A DNA stretch of 64,000 nt from Saccharomycopsis crataegensis (GCF_037102585.1 NW_027043820.1:1584501-1648500); one strand, 5' to 3'. Counted from the stretch's first letter, positions 1 to 9,689 are shown. Numbers and translations: made by a program. The notes: generated by a model not told the origin, from the letters alone.

Positions 1-2133
1 ACGCCGGTCGTGAACAACATCTTGACAGTTCCTGATATCAACATGGATACCAATCAATCCCCAGTGACTCCAAACGAGCTTTTTTATGGGAAAACGAGAG
101 GTCACTCAAGAAGGCTTCCTGATTACGGTAATGACAGTGATTTTGATTACGCCAGAAACTTCTCCTTTGGTGCCGGCTCTGCTTCAAATGACCATTCTCA
201 TGAGCATACTCACAGTAATGGTGATTCGCATGAACATGCTCACGGCAACGATGATTCACATGAACACGACCATTCACATGAACATGCTCACAGCCACGAT
301 GATTCACATGAGCACGACCATTCTCATGAACACGGCCATTCACATGAACATGAACACGACCATTCTCATAATCATGCACACGATCGTGATGAACACGACC
401 ATTCTCATAATCATGCACACGATCGTGGTGAACATGACGAAACCTATAGCCATGAACATACTCACAATCATAATTATTCACATGGCCATGATCAATATGA
501 TTCCCAAAAATATGATGCATCGACTCAACACTCCCATTCCCACAATGACCATGGGCACTCACATTCATCCAACCACAACGACACCACCCATGAAAAGGAA
601 TCTTGTCACTCCCATGGACACCCCCATTCTCATCAAAACCTTAGTGATACTTGCACTCATCATGAAGAAGAGACTGGCTCACAAAATCCATTAAACAATT
701 TGATCTCATATTTATTCCCATTCTTGAATGATTCCTCGGATGATGACCATAGACTGAAAATGCCTTTGAATTCAATATGGTCGTTTATTACACAACTATA
801 CCAAAGCAAAGAAACGAAGAGTATTTTTAGATTCTTAGTGTTGAATTTCACCTTCATGTTTGTTCAAATGGTTTATTCGTTTAGATCCAAATCATTGGGA
901 TTGTTTTCCGATTCTTTGCACATGTTGTTAGATTGTTCATCCTTGGCTATCGGATTGTTTGCTAAATTAATCTCTAAAAATATAACCTCAATATTCTACG
1001 ACGTGAGAGAAACTGACACAGCCTGCAACTCCCATTCTCACGGCAACTCCCATTCTCATGATGATCACTCTTCACAATCACATTTGCATTCACATTCTGA
1101 AGATCACAGCACATCATTAGATACTGCCCAACAATCAAGATCAAACGTTTTGTCCAGCGCCATATTTACTAAATATCCATTTGGATTGGCAAGGATCGAG
1201 ACATTAGCTGCGTTTGTCAATGGTATTTTATTAATTTCCATTGTGCAAGACATTTTTTTCCAATCCATCGACAGAATTCTCAATCCAGTTCCTTTGAAGA
1301 ATATCAATGAATTGCTCGTGGTCAGTATATTAGGGTTGGTGGTGAACTTAGTTGGTATTTTTGCTTTTAATCATGGTGAAGATGAAGATGAAGGTAGCGG
1401 GCATGGCCATTCACATTCTTTAAAAGGTCTATTTGGCGGGGGTGATAAAAAAAAAGATGACCACCAACACTCACACGACGGGAATGTAGCTTGTGCCTAT
1501 GACCAAGATGATCCATATTTACAGAAGTTGACTCATCTTAGTGATGACGAGTCTTTTGGTTCCAATTCCTCTAATGAAAATGATCATGGTATCTTCTTGC
1601 ATATTCTAGCCGATACATTGGGGTCATTTGGTGTCATTGTTTCTACCATTTTGCTTAAATTCTTCCCTACTTTTAAAGTCTTGGACCCTGTTTCCTCGTT
1701 GTTTATTATCATCTTGATTTTGGCCTCATCCATACCATTGATCAAGAATTCTTTTATGAACTTATTGTTGATATTGAATCAAAAGGAAAAGTTTCTAGCT
1801 CGTTACAGTAACTCCGAAGCTCTCATCAAGGATTTACTCAATGACTTGTATGAAACTCCTGGTGTTTTGAATATCAATAAAATCAAAGTTTGGAAAGATG
1901 AACGTGGGGGTGGCGGAGGAGGACATTCACACTCTCATTCTCATAGTCACTCACATAATGACGAATCCGAAGCTCATCACAAAAGAACAGGATTGATTGG
2001 GTATGTTCATATCCAATATGCTGATGGGGAAAACTCCACCATCATCAAGAAAAGATGTGAAAAGATCATATTTGAACAGTACAAAATGGACTTATTTATT
2101 CAACTCGAAAACGAAGCATGGGGGAATCTATAA
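1..2133 (+). CDS. MSC2: Msc2-type zinc transporter (cation diffusion facilitator), 5'-truncated
   Basis: The reading frame is open from base 1, so the gene begins before the window; the first in-frame ATG, at 43, is probably internal. The visible part starts with a long His/Asp/Glu-rich stretch (bases about 190-660). Six membrane segments of the cation diffusion facilitator fold follow. The two HxxxD zinc-site motifs are present, HMLLD in the second helix and HILAD in the fifth, and further His-rich loops lie between helices and near the C-terminus. The segments YSFRSKSLGLFSDSLHMLLD and YADGENSTIIKKR match S. cerevisiae Msc2 closely. Msc2 pairs with Zrg17 to carry zinc into the ER and early secretory pathway. 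The yeast protein has several extra N-terminal membrane segments, which would lie upstream here. The family call is firm; only the start is missing. Confidence 0.93.
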   Translation, partial: TPVVNNILTVPDINMDTNQSPVTPNELFYGKTRGHSRRLPDYGNDSDFDYARNFSFGAGSASNDHSHEHTHSNGDSHEHAHGNDDSHEHDHSHEHAHSHDDSHEHDHSHEHGHSHEHEHDHSHNHAHDRDEHDHSHNHAHDRGEHDETYSHEHTHNHNYSHGHDQYDSQKYDASTQHSHSHNDHGHSHSSNHNDTTHEKESCHSHGHPHSHQNLSDTCTHHEEETGSQNPLNNLISYLFPFLNDSSDDDHRLKMPLNSIWSFITQLYQSKETKSIFRFLVLNFTFMFVQMVYSFRSKSLGLFSDSLHMLLDCSSLAIGLFAKLISKNITSIFYDVRETDTACNSHSHGNSHSHDDHSSQSHLHSHSEDHSTSLDTAQQSRSNVLSSAIFTKYPFGLARIETLAAFVNGILLISIVQDIFFQSIDRILNPVPLKNINELLVVSILGLVVNLVGIFAFNHGEDEDEGSGHGHSHSLKGLFGGGDKKKDDHQHSHDGNVACAYDQDDPYLQKLTHLSDDESFGSNSSNENDHGIFLHILADTLGSFGVIVSTILLKFFPTFKVLDPVSSLFIIILILASSIPLIKNSFMNLLLILNQKEKFLARYSNSEALIKDLLNDLYETPGVLNINKIKVWKDERGGGGGGHSHSHSHSHSHNDESEAHHKRTGLIGYVHIQYADGENSTIIKKRCEKIIFEQYKMDLFIQLENEAWGNL

Positions 2134-2529
2134 TACCGAGTATTTATTTTTTCTTATTTTCTATTTATGTGAATTTATGCCATTATTTGTACTTTTACTT
2201 TCTATGACTTTGTATTGTAGATTATGTATATATATATATACATATATGCATGCTGGCTTTCTGTAGTTACCCTTACCTTAGGTTATTGAAAAAAAAATAA
2301 AAAATAAAAGGCGACAGGACTGAAATATCAGCCCCAAAACATTAAATCAGCAAGTTTAGCTGGCCGATTATACAATTGGCATAGCTTATATATGTTATGA
2401 GCCATATTATAGAAATAGTTTGAACCATTGTGCTCGAAAATTGATTTTTTTTTTTTCCACTATCCCGAGTTGGAAGCCACTACTATACTATATTATAGCT
2501 CTTATTCTGCATAAGATCAACCGCCCATC
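2134..2529. other. Intergenic: MSC2 3' region and promoter of the next gene
   Basis: AT-rich with a short (TA)n run near 2228-2247 and A/T tracts near 2288-2310 and 2446-2458. I see no RNA gene or convincing small ORF. Confidence 0.5.
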
Positions 2530-5500
2530 ATGAAACCGCCAATAATGAGAGAATTGGATGCCGAATTCAATGAGTATCTTAAAAGCACAAATATCAGCAC
2601 TGTTCTAATCCAGTACATTACTTCAGCGAGGCTCTATTTGAAGAAGAATAACTACGCCTTTGATCAGGAAGAACTTACAGGAGTATGCTTTCGTCTATTG
2701 AAAGGAAATATTTATGAAACTGGGAAGTTCCCATTCAAGTATTTTAAAGGTATGTTGGATCGGTGGATGCATACGTATATGACAAGACGGTCAGGCCTTC
2801 GGGACGTCTTTAAGGATTTGGAGGCTCCTGATATCTCAGAAATTGCAAAGGCAATTAAGATTGTCTTTCCAAGTCCCGAAGAACAAAATAGACTCCTCAA
2901 AAGGACTCGGGATTTTCAAAAAGATTCCATTGAAAAATTCATAGCCGCAAACTTACCAAAACATCCCGTGGAAAAAGGTTATGATGAACAAAGTGAAGAG
3001 CAAGAAAGAGAAAGTGAAGGACGAGAACAAGAAAATGAAAAGCGAGAAAGAGAAATTGAAGACGCGCCAATATCACAAAGAAAACAAAAAAGAACACGCG
3101 TAGCTCCAAAGATTCTCGATTCAGAAGACACCGACATCTCTGTTAATAATTCAAGCTTATTCACCAAAGAGACAATTGAGCCGGTTCCTACAACGAGAGT
3201 ATTAAGAAGACGAAAAGCTCCGTCGGATACGGTGATTAATGAGGTAATTGAAAAACCAAAAGCAAAAAAAGGTACTCCAGCCCTACCCAATGAAACACAA
3301 ACGAATAAAGCGGCAAGGAACACCAAAACTGCCCTTCAGGGAAGGACCCCTATCTCTAATAGACCAACCATCTCGAACAGAACTGCCTTAATGAATGATG
3401 ATATGAGATCAAATGGCATAATCTCTGCACCAAAAACAAAAGAGCAACAAAAGAGCAAAATTTCTACTGCTTCCCGGCCTAGTATTGCTAAAAGATCCGA
3501 ATCCAGGGGTAATGCCCCAGAATCTCTCAGGAAAGAGATTGCCGCTGTGGAAATAAAAAAACCATTTGACTCAGAGGAAACAGATACAGAATCCGACTTT
3601 GAAAAATTACAGAACGAAAATGAGGGGGATCAGAACCAGGACATTCTAAGAGATTTGATTAGATCGTCAAGCTTAAAAGATCTTGGGCAATTTGACCTCG
3701 AGAAAGCGGTGGAAATAATATCTGCGAGCGAGCGAGATAATGAAGCCGGTTTTATATCGCCTTTTGAGAAACGAGAAATCCCAGACCGTCGAATTCCAAA
3801 TGATTTGGCAGACGCCACTAAGTTTTTCGATAGTAAGCAGCTTGCAGTGTCCGAATCTCAGGATTTGGTTACCATTAATAAGGAACTGCTTGGGACTGAT
3901 GGTGATGAGGCCAAATTAAGATTATACATTCAGGATAATATGACTGACAACATTTTGGAATTCCAACTTCAAATTGACGATATACACTACAAAGTGCTTG
4001 AGGATGTCTTGTTATCAGGGGCAAGTTTAACAGCTTTTAGCAAAGCAGCCTCAATAGTAGATAACTCCTTTAATTTTGAGCCAACTATGGAAACTGTCCT
4101 CAGAAACTCTCTCAGGATTGCTACAAAAGAAGGGACAACGCATTATACCCCTATTTACAATCTTATTAGAGCTCTTGTTGGTAATGACTATTTGATGAGA
4201 TATATTAAAAGTAAACGATACAAAAGAGAAGCCTATTTTAATGTGGATGTTTTCCAAAATGCTTTTGCTCAGGAAAAGGATGACACGTTATATTTTTATT
4301 TTGATCTTTTCACCAAAAAAATTGCATCAAGTGGGGGCTCACAGAACTCATGCGTGGTATATCAAATCCTCAATATTCCATTAGAGGCTCGTAAATCCAG
4401 AAAATTTAAGATTTGCAGTGGAGTTACGGAAGAACTAAATAACTTGCTAAAACTATCGTTTTTGGAGGTTGATGTCATCAATCAAAATTGGGATATTGAT
4501 GGGCTAAAAATTCAAGTGGTACCAATAGTTAGCTCGAGTGATTATTTGAGTGCTGTAGATCTATTATCACTAAAGGACCCAAATAACCGGAAGCCTTGCG
4601 GTATCTGTGAAACCGAATTAATTTTCAATGATGATGACTTAGGGAAAACGAAAAGGAATGAAAACGATTGGACTCATAAAGCTCGTGACATGAGTAACGA
4701 AGAAGTATATGCTAGAAGCGGAATTATGTGGAAACCGTATTTTTCCAATAAATGGCAAATGGTATATCAATTGAATCATTTCAAGCTAAGTCAGTTCCGA
4801 ACTGTTCTAGAAATGATCCATTCGGTATTGGATGATGAGGATATTGAACTTCTTAATGCTATTTCTAAAAGCATTACTCCCCCAAATGATAAACCAAAAC
4901 TTGCAGTGGATTTGTTCCCTCCAGATAATTTAACGAGTAGTGATTTTGACATCGCCATGTGCATTTTACCAATTATTGTTTATCAATTGGAGCGAGTTGT
5001 TGAAGCTGATTTTGAAACGCTTTTAATTTTGTTTTTCGAATATCAGTTGATCATCAAAAAGCAGTTTTATACCCAGCAAGAGTTTACCTTCCTTCATGCT
5101 TTCCCATATATGTTTTTCGATTTAATGAGAAGATGCTTTAGACCTACTGAGGAAGAAAGTCAGAAATTTTACACTTTACAATTGCATCAGTTATATCATA
5201 CTTGGAATCTTGTTCGAGCGGTGGGACCTTTGGCTTGTTATGAGAGCGAAGGTCTTCAACGGGAATTAGAGTTTATCGAAGATCTTGTTAAATCATGCCG
5301 ATATTTGCCCAAAGCGTATGATTACAAACTTGCTGCTATGAATAATCTCAAGTATTTCAACATTTCCCTTTGGATTCCCGAAGAAAGTGTGATATTGAAG
5401 GACGAAGCGGAAAATGGCAATTTCAACAAAGTCTACTTGCAAAAGCTTGATGAGACAATTACAGACTGTTATGTTGCTATAGGCAATGATTTGATCAAAG

Positions 5501-5748
5501 TCGAGACTTATTACACTAGTGTGCAAGGCCCTAAAACCTCGCAAAACTTTATGGGGAAAGTTGTTGATCCAGGAAGATGCAAAATCTTTTATGGTATCTC
5601 AAAGCAAATTTTGTGCGTCACTGTGTCTTCTGATAACAGTGATGATGAAATACTTGAAAGCTTTGAAGCGGTTAGGATTGAAAAATTGTTTTATGTTTGC
5701 GATCATTTCTCAAACCAAGGGAAGATTCTATTGATACGGCAATGTTAA
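2530..5748 (+). CDS. Probable domesticated Tnp2/CMC-type DDE transposase, 1072 aa
   Basis: I know no S. cerevisiae counterpart. Residues about 1-150 look folded, about 150-400 are charged and disordered (E/R/K-rich), and about 420-1072 look folded again. In that part the order of landmarks resembles transposases of the Tnp2/CACTA-related (CMC) group seen in other fungi. They are an aspartate in a beta strand (FDLF, D592) followed by K and S residues; an I-L-N-I-P-x-E-A-R segment; a CxxC pair (C690, C693); a W-K-P-Y-F segment leading to a helix with H750; and an H-x-x-x-H, then G-P-L, then Y-E-S-E segment (about 883-907). Where active members have D-P-M-H, this protein has Q747-L-N-H, so the second catalytic aspartate appears lost. 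I saw no terminal inverted repeats. A single long intact frame in a gene-dense setting suggests a host gene. The transposase link rests on recalled family patterns, not an alignment; the coding call is firm. Confidence 0.6.
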   Translation: MKPPIMRELDAEFNEYLKSTNISTVLIQYITSARLYLKKNNYAFDQEELTGVCFRLLKGNIYETGKFPFKYFKGMLDRWMHTYMTRRSGLRDVFKDLEAPDISEIAKAIKIVFPSPEEQNRLLKRTRDFQKDSIEKFIAANLPKHPVEKGYDEQSEEQERESEGREQENEKREREIEDAPISQRKQKRTRVAPKILDSEDTDISVNNSSLFTKETIEPVPTTRVLRRRKAPSDTVINEVIEKPKAKKGTPALPNETQTNKAARNTKTALQGRTPISNRPTISNRTALMNDDMRSNGIISAPKTKEQQKSKISTASRPSIAKRSESRGNAPESLRKEIAAVEIKKPFDSEETDTESDFEKLQNENEGDQNQDILRDLIRSSSLKDLGQFDLEKAVEIISASERDNEAGFISPFEKREIPDRRIPNDLADATKFFDSKQLAVSESQDLVTINKELLGTDGDEAKLRLYIQDNMTDNILEFQLQIDDIHYKVLEDVLLSGASLTAFSKAASIVDNSFNFEPTMETVLRNSLRIATKEGTTHYTPIYNLIRALVGNDYLMRYIKSKRYKREAYFNVDVFQNAFAQEKDDTLYFYFDLFTKKIASSGGSQNSCVVYQILNIPLEARKSRKFKICSGVTEELNNLLKLSFLEVDVINQNWDIDGLKIQVVPIVSSSDYLSAVDLLSLKDPNNRKPCGICETELIFNDDDLGKTKRNENDWTHKARDMSNEEVYARSGIMWKPYFSNKWQMVYQLNHFKLSQFRTVLEMIHSVLDDEDIELLNAISKSITPPNDKPKLAVDLFPPDNLTSSDFDIAMCILPIIVYQLERVVEADFETLLILFFEYQLIIKKQFYTQQEFTFLHAFPYMFFDLMRRCFRPTEEESQKFYTLQLHQLYHTWNLVRAVGPLACYESEGLQRELEFIEDLVKSCRYLPKAYDYKLAAMNNLKYFNISLWIPEESVILKDEAENGNFNKVYLQKLDETITDCYVAIGNDLIKVETYYTSVQGPKTSQNFMGKVVDPGRCKIFYGISKQILCVTVSSDNSDDEILESFEAVRIEKLFYVCDHFSNQGKILLIRQC

Positions 5749-6247
5749 TTGGGAGGGTTGCTATTTTTTAGTTATTGTATTTTTATCTATTGTATTTTTA
5801 TCTATTGTATTTTTATCTATTGTATATTATTTCCTGCTATGGGGGGTTTTGCTTATCATTATTATTATCATTATTATTATTATTATTATCCTCATCGTGT
5901 GTGTAATGTCTTGCGCATGTAGTAATAGTTTGCTGGAAAAAAGGTTAGGCAGCGTTGCACATTTATCTAGCAATTTTTTTTTTTGTTTGACGATCCCGAT
6001 GAGATGATCATCCCGTTTACGTTCATGTCAGGGGGGCGGTTTTCCTTTGTTGGTATACGGGTATACTGCTGTTATTTATCTTGTATTTATATTGTATTAT
6101 TTTTTTTTTAATCCTACTTTTATTTTGTGGAGGAGGGATTTTGTGTGTGCTATTGGTTTCCCGCTGGTGATCTTAAACGCTTTGCTTGGATAAAATCTAT
6201 ATCTTCCTGCTCCAAATTTTAATGTCCTTACAGTTTTTTTTTACACC
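5749..6247. other. Intergenic: 3' tandem repeat and PIB1 promoter
   Basis: Holds a 15-bp tandem repeat (5773-5828), an ATT/ATC trinucleotide run (about 5858-5890) and several T tracts before the PIB1 ATG. No RNA gene seen. Confidence 0.5.
5773..5828. repeat. 15-bp tandem repeat, about 3.7 copies
   Basis: The unit TATTGTATTTTTATC repeats without change starting 25 bases after the stop codon of the upstream gene. It probably lies in that gene's 3'UTR or terminator. Confidence 0.85.
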
Positions 6248-6596
6248 ATGAATGTGTCATCTGGAAATAGTATCACCGAAGTGCCAGTATGGCAGCCTGA
6301 TGAGGAAGTCACGGAATGCGCGCTCTGCCATGAATCATTCACATTTTTCTTTCGAAGGCATCATTGTAGAAAATGTGGCCGAGTAGTGTGTGGATCATGT
6401 TCGTCGAAACATATCAATTACCTACCAAGAACGTATGTGGTTTGTCCTCCTACTCAGATTTTCTTGGAGAGTCCTCATGTTCCTCATCGGACTTGTGATG
6501 AATGTTCAGAGGAATTGGAAATGATTCGCCACGCATTAGAAGAAGCCACCACCATTACTGAGGATAATCATCATAGATTATTATTGGGCAATGCCC

Positions 6597-6642
<46 letters not shown>

Positions 6643-7303
6643 GCAGGGCTCTGGATTCACAACGACGACGGTCCCGGTTGACGTTTCGAGAAAAAACAGT
6701 GATGTTAGAGAATCGACTTATGCAGTGCAGAATGAGAACGATTATTGTCCAATTTGCAACGCCCGAATTGCAGAGTTATTGGAAATCGATAAGCTGGAAC
6801 ATATCACCGAGTGTCTTGAAAAAGCGCAGTTTTCCGGATCTCCTGAAGTATCAAGGTCTCCTAACAGGATGATCGTGTACCGATTACCCAAGAACTTCAC
6901 TGGGGTGTCGATATTATCTCCTAGCCGTCGATGGAAACCACTGTCAAGAAATACTAATAATAATAATAAGGAGGAGGACGAGGACGGGGACAATGGCGAC
7001 GATGCCATCCTTACTGCTGCATCGGTTGATAGTGGTGGTGGTGGTATCCATGAACAATTGGACAACCCTCAGAAGTTGATGTCGCATGAAATCATTCCAG
7101 AAGAAGAAGAAGAAAACAATGATGATTACAATGATGATGATGTCGGGTCGATCAATGAATGTTGTATTTGTTTAGAAGAGTTCCATCCGAATGATAAGGT
7201 TAGCAGACTAGAATGTCTATGTATGTTCCATTACAAATGCATCACCGATTGGTTCAGAAGAAGCGGTCCTGGAGAATGTCCGGTCCATGCGGTGCATTCA
7301 TGA
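6248..7303 (+). CDS. PIB1: FYVE-RING E3 ubiquitin ligase Pib1, 351 aa
   Basis: Residues 12-90 form a FYVE zinc finger: W15, the phosphoinositide-binding RRHHCRKCG motif at 36-44, RVVC at 45-48, and zinc cysteines C24, C27, C40, C43, C48, C51, C83 and C86. A RING-type finger ends the protein (about 303-347; CCICLEEF, then HYKC, then CPVH). This FYVE plus C-terminal RING layout is that of Pib1, an E3 ligase that binds PI3P on endosomes and the vacuole and acts in sorting of membrane proteins. Between the domains is a polyglutamine run of about 17 residues encoded mainly by CAA, then a serine/acidic linker with a third CPIC motif near 166. Length exceeds S. cerevisiae Pib1 (286 aa) because of the linker. 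The start at 6248 is the only sensible ATG before the FYVE domain. Confidence 0.92.
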
Positions 7304-7740
7304 TATTATTCGATGAAATAAATATTTTGGTTATTTATAATCCTTCATGCGTCAAAAAGGAGGATCCGTCCGTATGTATCTTTTGGACTTTTGACAGCTT
7401 TTTTTTTTTTTTTGTTCATTTTTTAATTTTTCTTCTTTTCAATTCCTGGGGCTCCTTTTATTTGTATGGTCAATGCTATTTGCTTTTCTTTTTGTTTTTC
7501 ATAATTAATGATATTGTTGCTTGTTACTATTATTACTGTTCTTTTAAGATAATAATAATGTTGTGAGCAGCGATAAGCGCACGCGAAGACACTAAAAAAA
7601 AAAAATAAAAAAAAAAAAAAAAAAAATACAAAAACAAACCAATAATTATTAGATCAATCATTGTCAACCAAATCTTCTTCTTGTAAATTCTATCTTACGA
7701 TCGTTCCCATTACTTCCATTTACGATCGTTTAAAATAAGC
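7304..7740. other. Intergenic: PIB1 3' region and DAD4 promoter
   Basis: T tract at about 7400-7415 and long A tracts at about 7592-7627 just upstream of DAD4. No gene recognised. Confidence 0.5.
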
Positions 7741-7965
7741 ATGAACAACCCAAACGACGAGGTCCATGCTAATAAGCTCTCGGCGATTGTGGGGTCGTTA
7801 GAAAAGTTGAACCAATCGGTGTCTACCGTCAACAAACTACTAGAAGAGATTGTTCAAGAAAATCACGAAACAGAAATCATTTCCGAAATCTGGGAACATT
7901 ACGATAAGGGAGCAGAATTGATGTTACGATCACAGAAATTGTCACAGCAGTATCAAAAGAAATAA
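7741..7965 (+). CDS. DAD4: DASH/Dam1 complex subunit Dad4, 74 aa
   Basis: A 74-residue, mostly helical protein. It matches the yeast Dad4 pattern (72 aa) from the start, M-x-N-P-x-x-x-V-x-A-N-x-L-S-x-I, then L-N-x-S-V. Dad4 is one of ten subunits of the Dam1/DASH ring, which couples kinetochores to spindle microtubules and is found only in fungi. The ATG at 7741 follows an A-rich leader, and no upstream in-frame ATG is needed. Size and sequence agree with the family, so the call is safe despite the short length. Confidence 0.93.
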   Translation: MNNPNDEVHANKLSAIVGSLEKLNQSVSTVNKLLEEIVQENHETEIISEIWEHYDKGAELMLRSQKLSQQYQKK

Positions 7966-8523
7966 TGGTAATTATGTTCGAGCATGAATCATTGGATAGA
8001 TAACATCCATCCCAAAAGAGGCTTTTTTTTTTCACTATATTTATTGACACTATTGTTTATTTAATAACAACTGTGATGGGTTCTGGGATTCCAGAGAACT
8101 ATAAGTTTTTTCAGAACCATTTTTATATACTGTCTACAACCACGTACCATGGAGGGATAAATTATATGAAAAAAAAAGCACACACATTAGGATCCTAAAA
8201 TACAAAACCGGAAGATGAAAAATAAGATAAAATGAAGAAATATATACGGATTCAAAGAAAAAAAAATACAAGAAAAAAAAAAAGAAAAAAAAAAGGAATT
8301 ACGTCTTGAGATTTTCTAGTCCCTTCAGAACCCTCATACTATCCTTGAAATGGTATACGATGATGGTTTTTTTTCTTGCATTGGATATTATTGCATAGAT
8401 ACCACTTTCTCTGTGGGATTCAATAATCCACTTTGGAACTTTGAGCAACTAGAAGATGAATTCCCATTTCCTCACTTGGTTAACATATGATACAATAATT
8501 CCTTTGCTAATACGCCATATAAC
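7966..8523. other. Intergenic between DAD4 and NOP10 with a possible decayed frame
   Basis: DAD4 and NOP10 converge here. Bases 8160-8300 are rich in A tracts. On the minus strand, bases 8450-8302 hold an open stretch of about 49 codons with protein-like composition. It is in the same frame as the last NOP10 exon but separated from it by stops. No RNA gene seen. Confidence 0.4.
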
Positions 8524-8823
8524 TTAGTATTTGATTGGTTCTATTCAAAATGTTAGTAAACATGTTCAATAAATAAATGCTGTTTGTATAATAAGTTATC
8601 TCAAAAAGAAAGACCAGTGTAGATAATAGTACCATTCACACATACCTTGTTGAGTTGGAAGCAAACCGTATCTTTTCTTCAAAGTGACTCTTTGTCTAGA
8701 GTACTTGTCGTCTGGGGAGAAACGGGCTGGGTGGGCAGACTTGGTGATTTCACCAGACTCGGTGAGTTTCTTGAGAGTGTAAACACGCTTGCCGTCGGCA
8801 CCAATAGTGTACATCAAATGCAT
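8524..8823 (-). CDS. NOP10: H/ACA snoRNP protein Nop10, 64 aa, spliced
   Basis: Exon 1 (8823-8646) encodes 59 residues that match Nop10 almost throughout ([19 protein letters not shown], then [17 protein letters not shown]). Nop10 is a small protein of H/ACA snoRNPs, which guide pseudouridylation and pre-rRNA processing. Read unspliced, the frame runs on with an unlikely tail (G-M-C-E-W-Y-Y). Instead a GTATGT donor follows codon 59 plus one base. A TACTAAC branch point (8558-8552) and a TAG acceptor (8542-8541) follow, and exon 2 (8540-8524) adds E-P-I-K-Y and a stop. The result ends TQQEPIKY at 64 residues, as in human NOP10 (64 aa, ending TQQPRPVL), while S. cerevisiae Nop10 stops at 58. 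Splicing is inferred from signals only. Divergent from SWA2. Confidence 0.85.
8541..8645 (-). other. Probable NOP10 intron, 105 nt
   Basis: Donor GTATGT at 8645-8640, branch point TACTAAC at 8558-8552 and acceptor TAG ending at 8541. The branch-to-acceptor distance is only about 12 nt. The intron interrupts the codon for residue 60 after its first base. Confidence 0.7.
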
Positions 8824-9141
8824 TTTGACTGGATGAATGGGATAATATGGGTATTGGATGGGTGGAATGGGTGATACTTAGCAGCCTGCTTGGTCAAAAT
8901 TACAAAAAATTTTCCCTTTTGGAAAAAAAAAAAAAAAAAATAAAAAATTCGATGTCCCCGGAGGTCACGCGACACGCGACTTCCGGCAGGCATTTTTTTT
9001 TTTTTTTTAAATTGTTTTTCCTTCCACCTCATCATCAACCACTGATTGTCATGATTATTGCAAGATAAATAGATATATGCCCATATTATAGAAAGAAGAA
9101 GAGAAATATACATACATACATACATACATAGACCACCAAAG
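8824..9141. promoter_or_regulatory. Divergent NOP10/SWA2 promoter with RRPE-like element
   Basis: Contains AAAAAATTTTCC at 8904-8915, close to the ribosomal RNA processing element (TGAAAAATTTT) of yeast ribosome-biogenesis promoters and about 85 bp from the NOP10 start. Also holds A/T tracts at 8923-8941 and 8992-9008 and a (CATA)n run before the SWA2 ATG. Confidence 0.4.
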
Positions 9142-9655
9142 ATGTCAAATAAGGATGCGTTTGCCGATCTTTTCTCTCCCAAGAAAAGAGATCTCTCGAA
9201 GATGTCTTTGCTAGAACAACAGAAAATGTTACTGAACAACAAGTCCTCCACCTCCACCAATAACAATTCCTGGAATCGTTTGGATTTGTTGCAATCATCA
9301 ACAACCAGCAATTCCATCCCGGGATCTGCCACTAATTCACGAAGCTCCACTCCCAGTGTTTCCATGAATATCCTCAGTCCGCTGAATCGATCATCGCAAA
9401 GTATTAATAATAATAATAATAATAATAATAATGCTTCGACCACTGATTTGGACGATATATTTGGACTAGGGATTGCCAATTCTCTGACCACTGTACAAAA
9501 TCTCAATAAAAACAATAATGGCAATTCTTATGGATTGGTTCCTCAAAAAAATATGGGGTTTGCATCTCAACCATCATCCAGCAGTGTCAGCACTCTGAAT
9601 AGCAACTCACAAGATATAGACTCATTATTTTCAGTATTTGATGATCTCCCAGTGC

Positions 9656-9689
<34 letters not shown>

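Noticed and set aside
38-694. Long antisense and shifted frames over the MSC2 His-rich region
   Set aside because: They arise from the CAT/CAC/GAT repeat composition, giving V-H-E or M-N-M runs.
8596-8645. Unspliced C-terminal extension of NOP10 (G-M-C-E-W-Y-Y...)
   Set aside because: It begins exactly at a GTATGT donor, is not like any Nop10 tail, and splicing gives a better C-terminus.
8814-9524. 236-codon minus-strand frame across the NOP10/SWA2 promoter and SWA2 start
   Set aside because: Antisense to SWA2 and made of poly-Leu, poly-Phe and Lys runs from A/T tracts.
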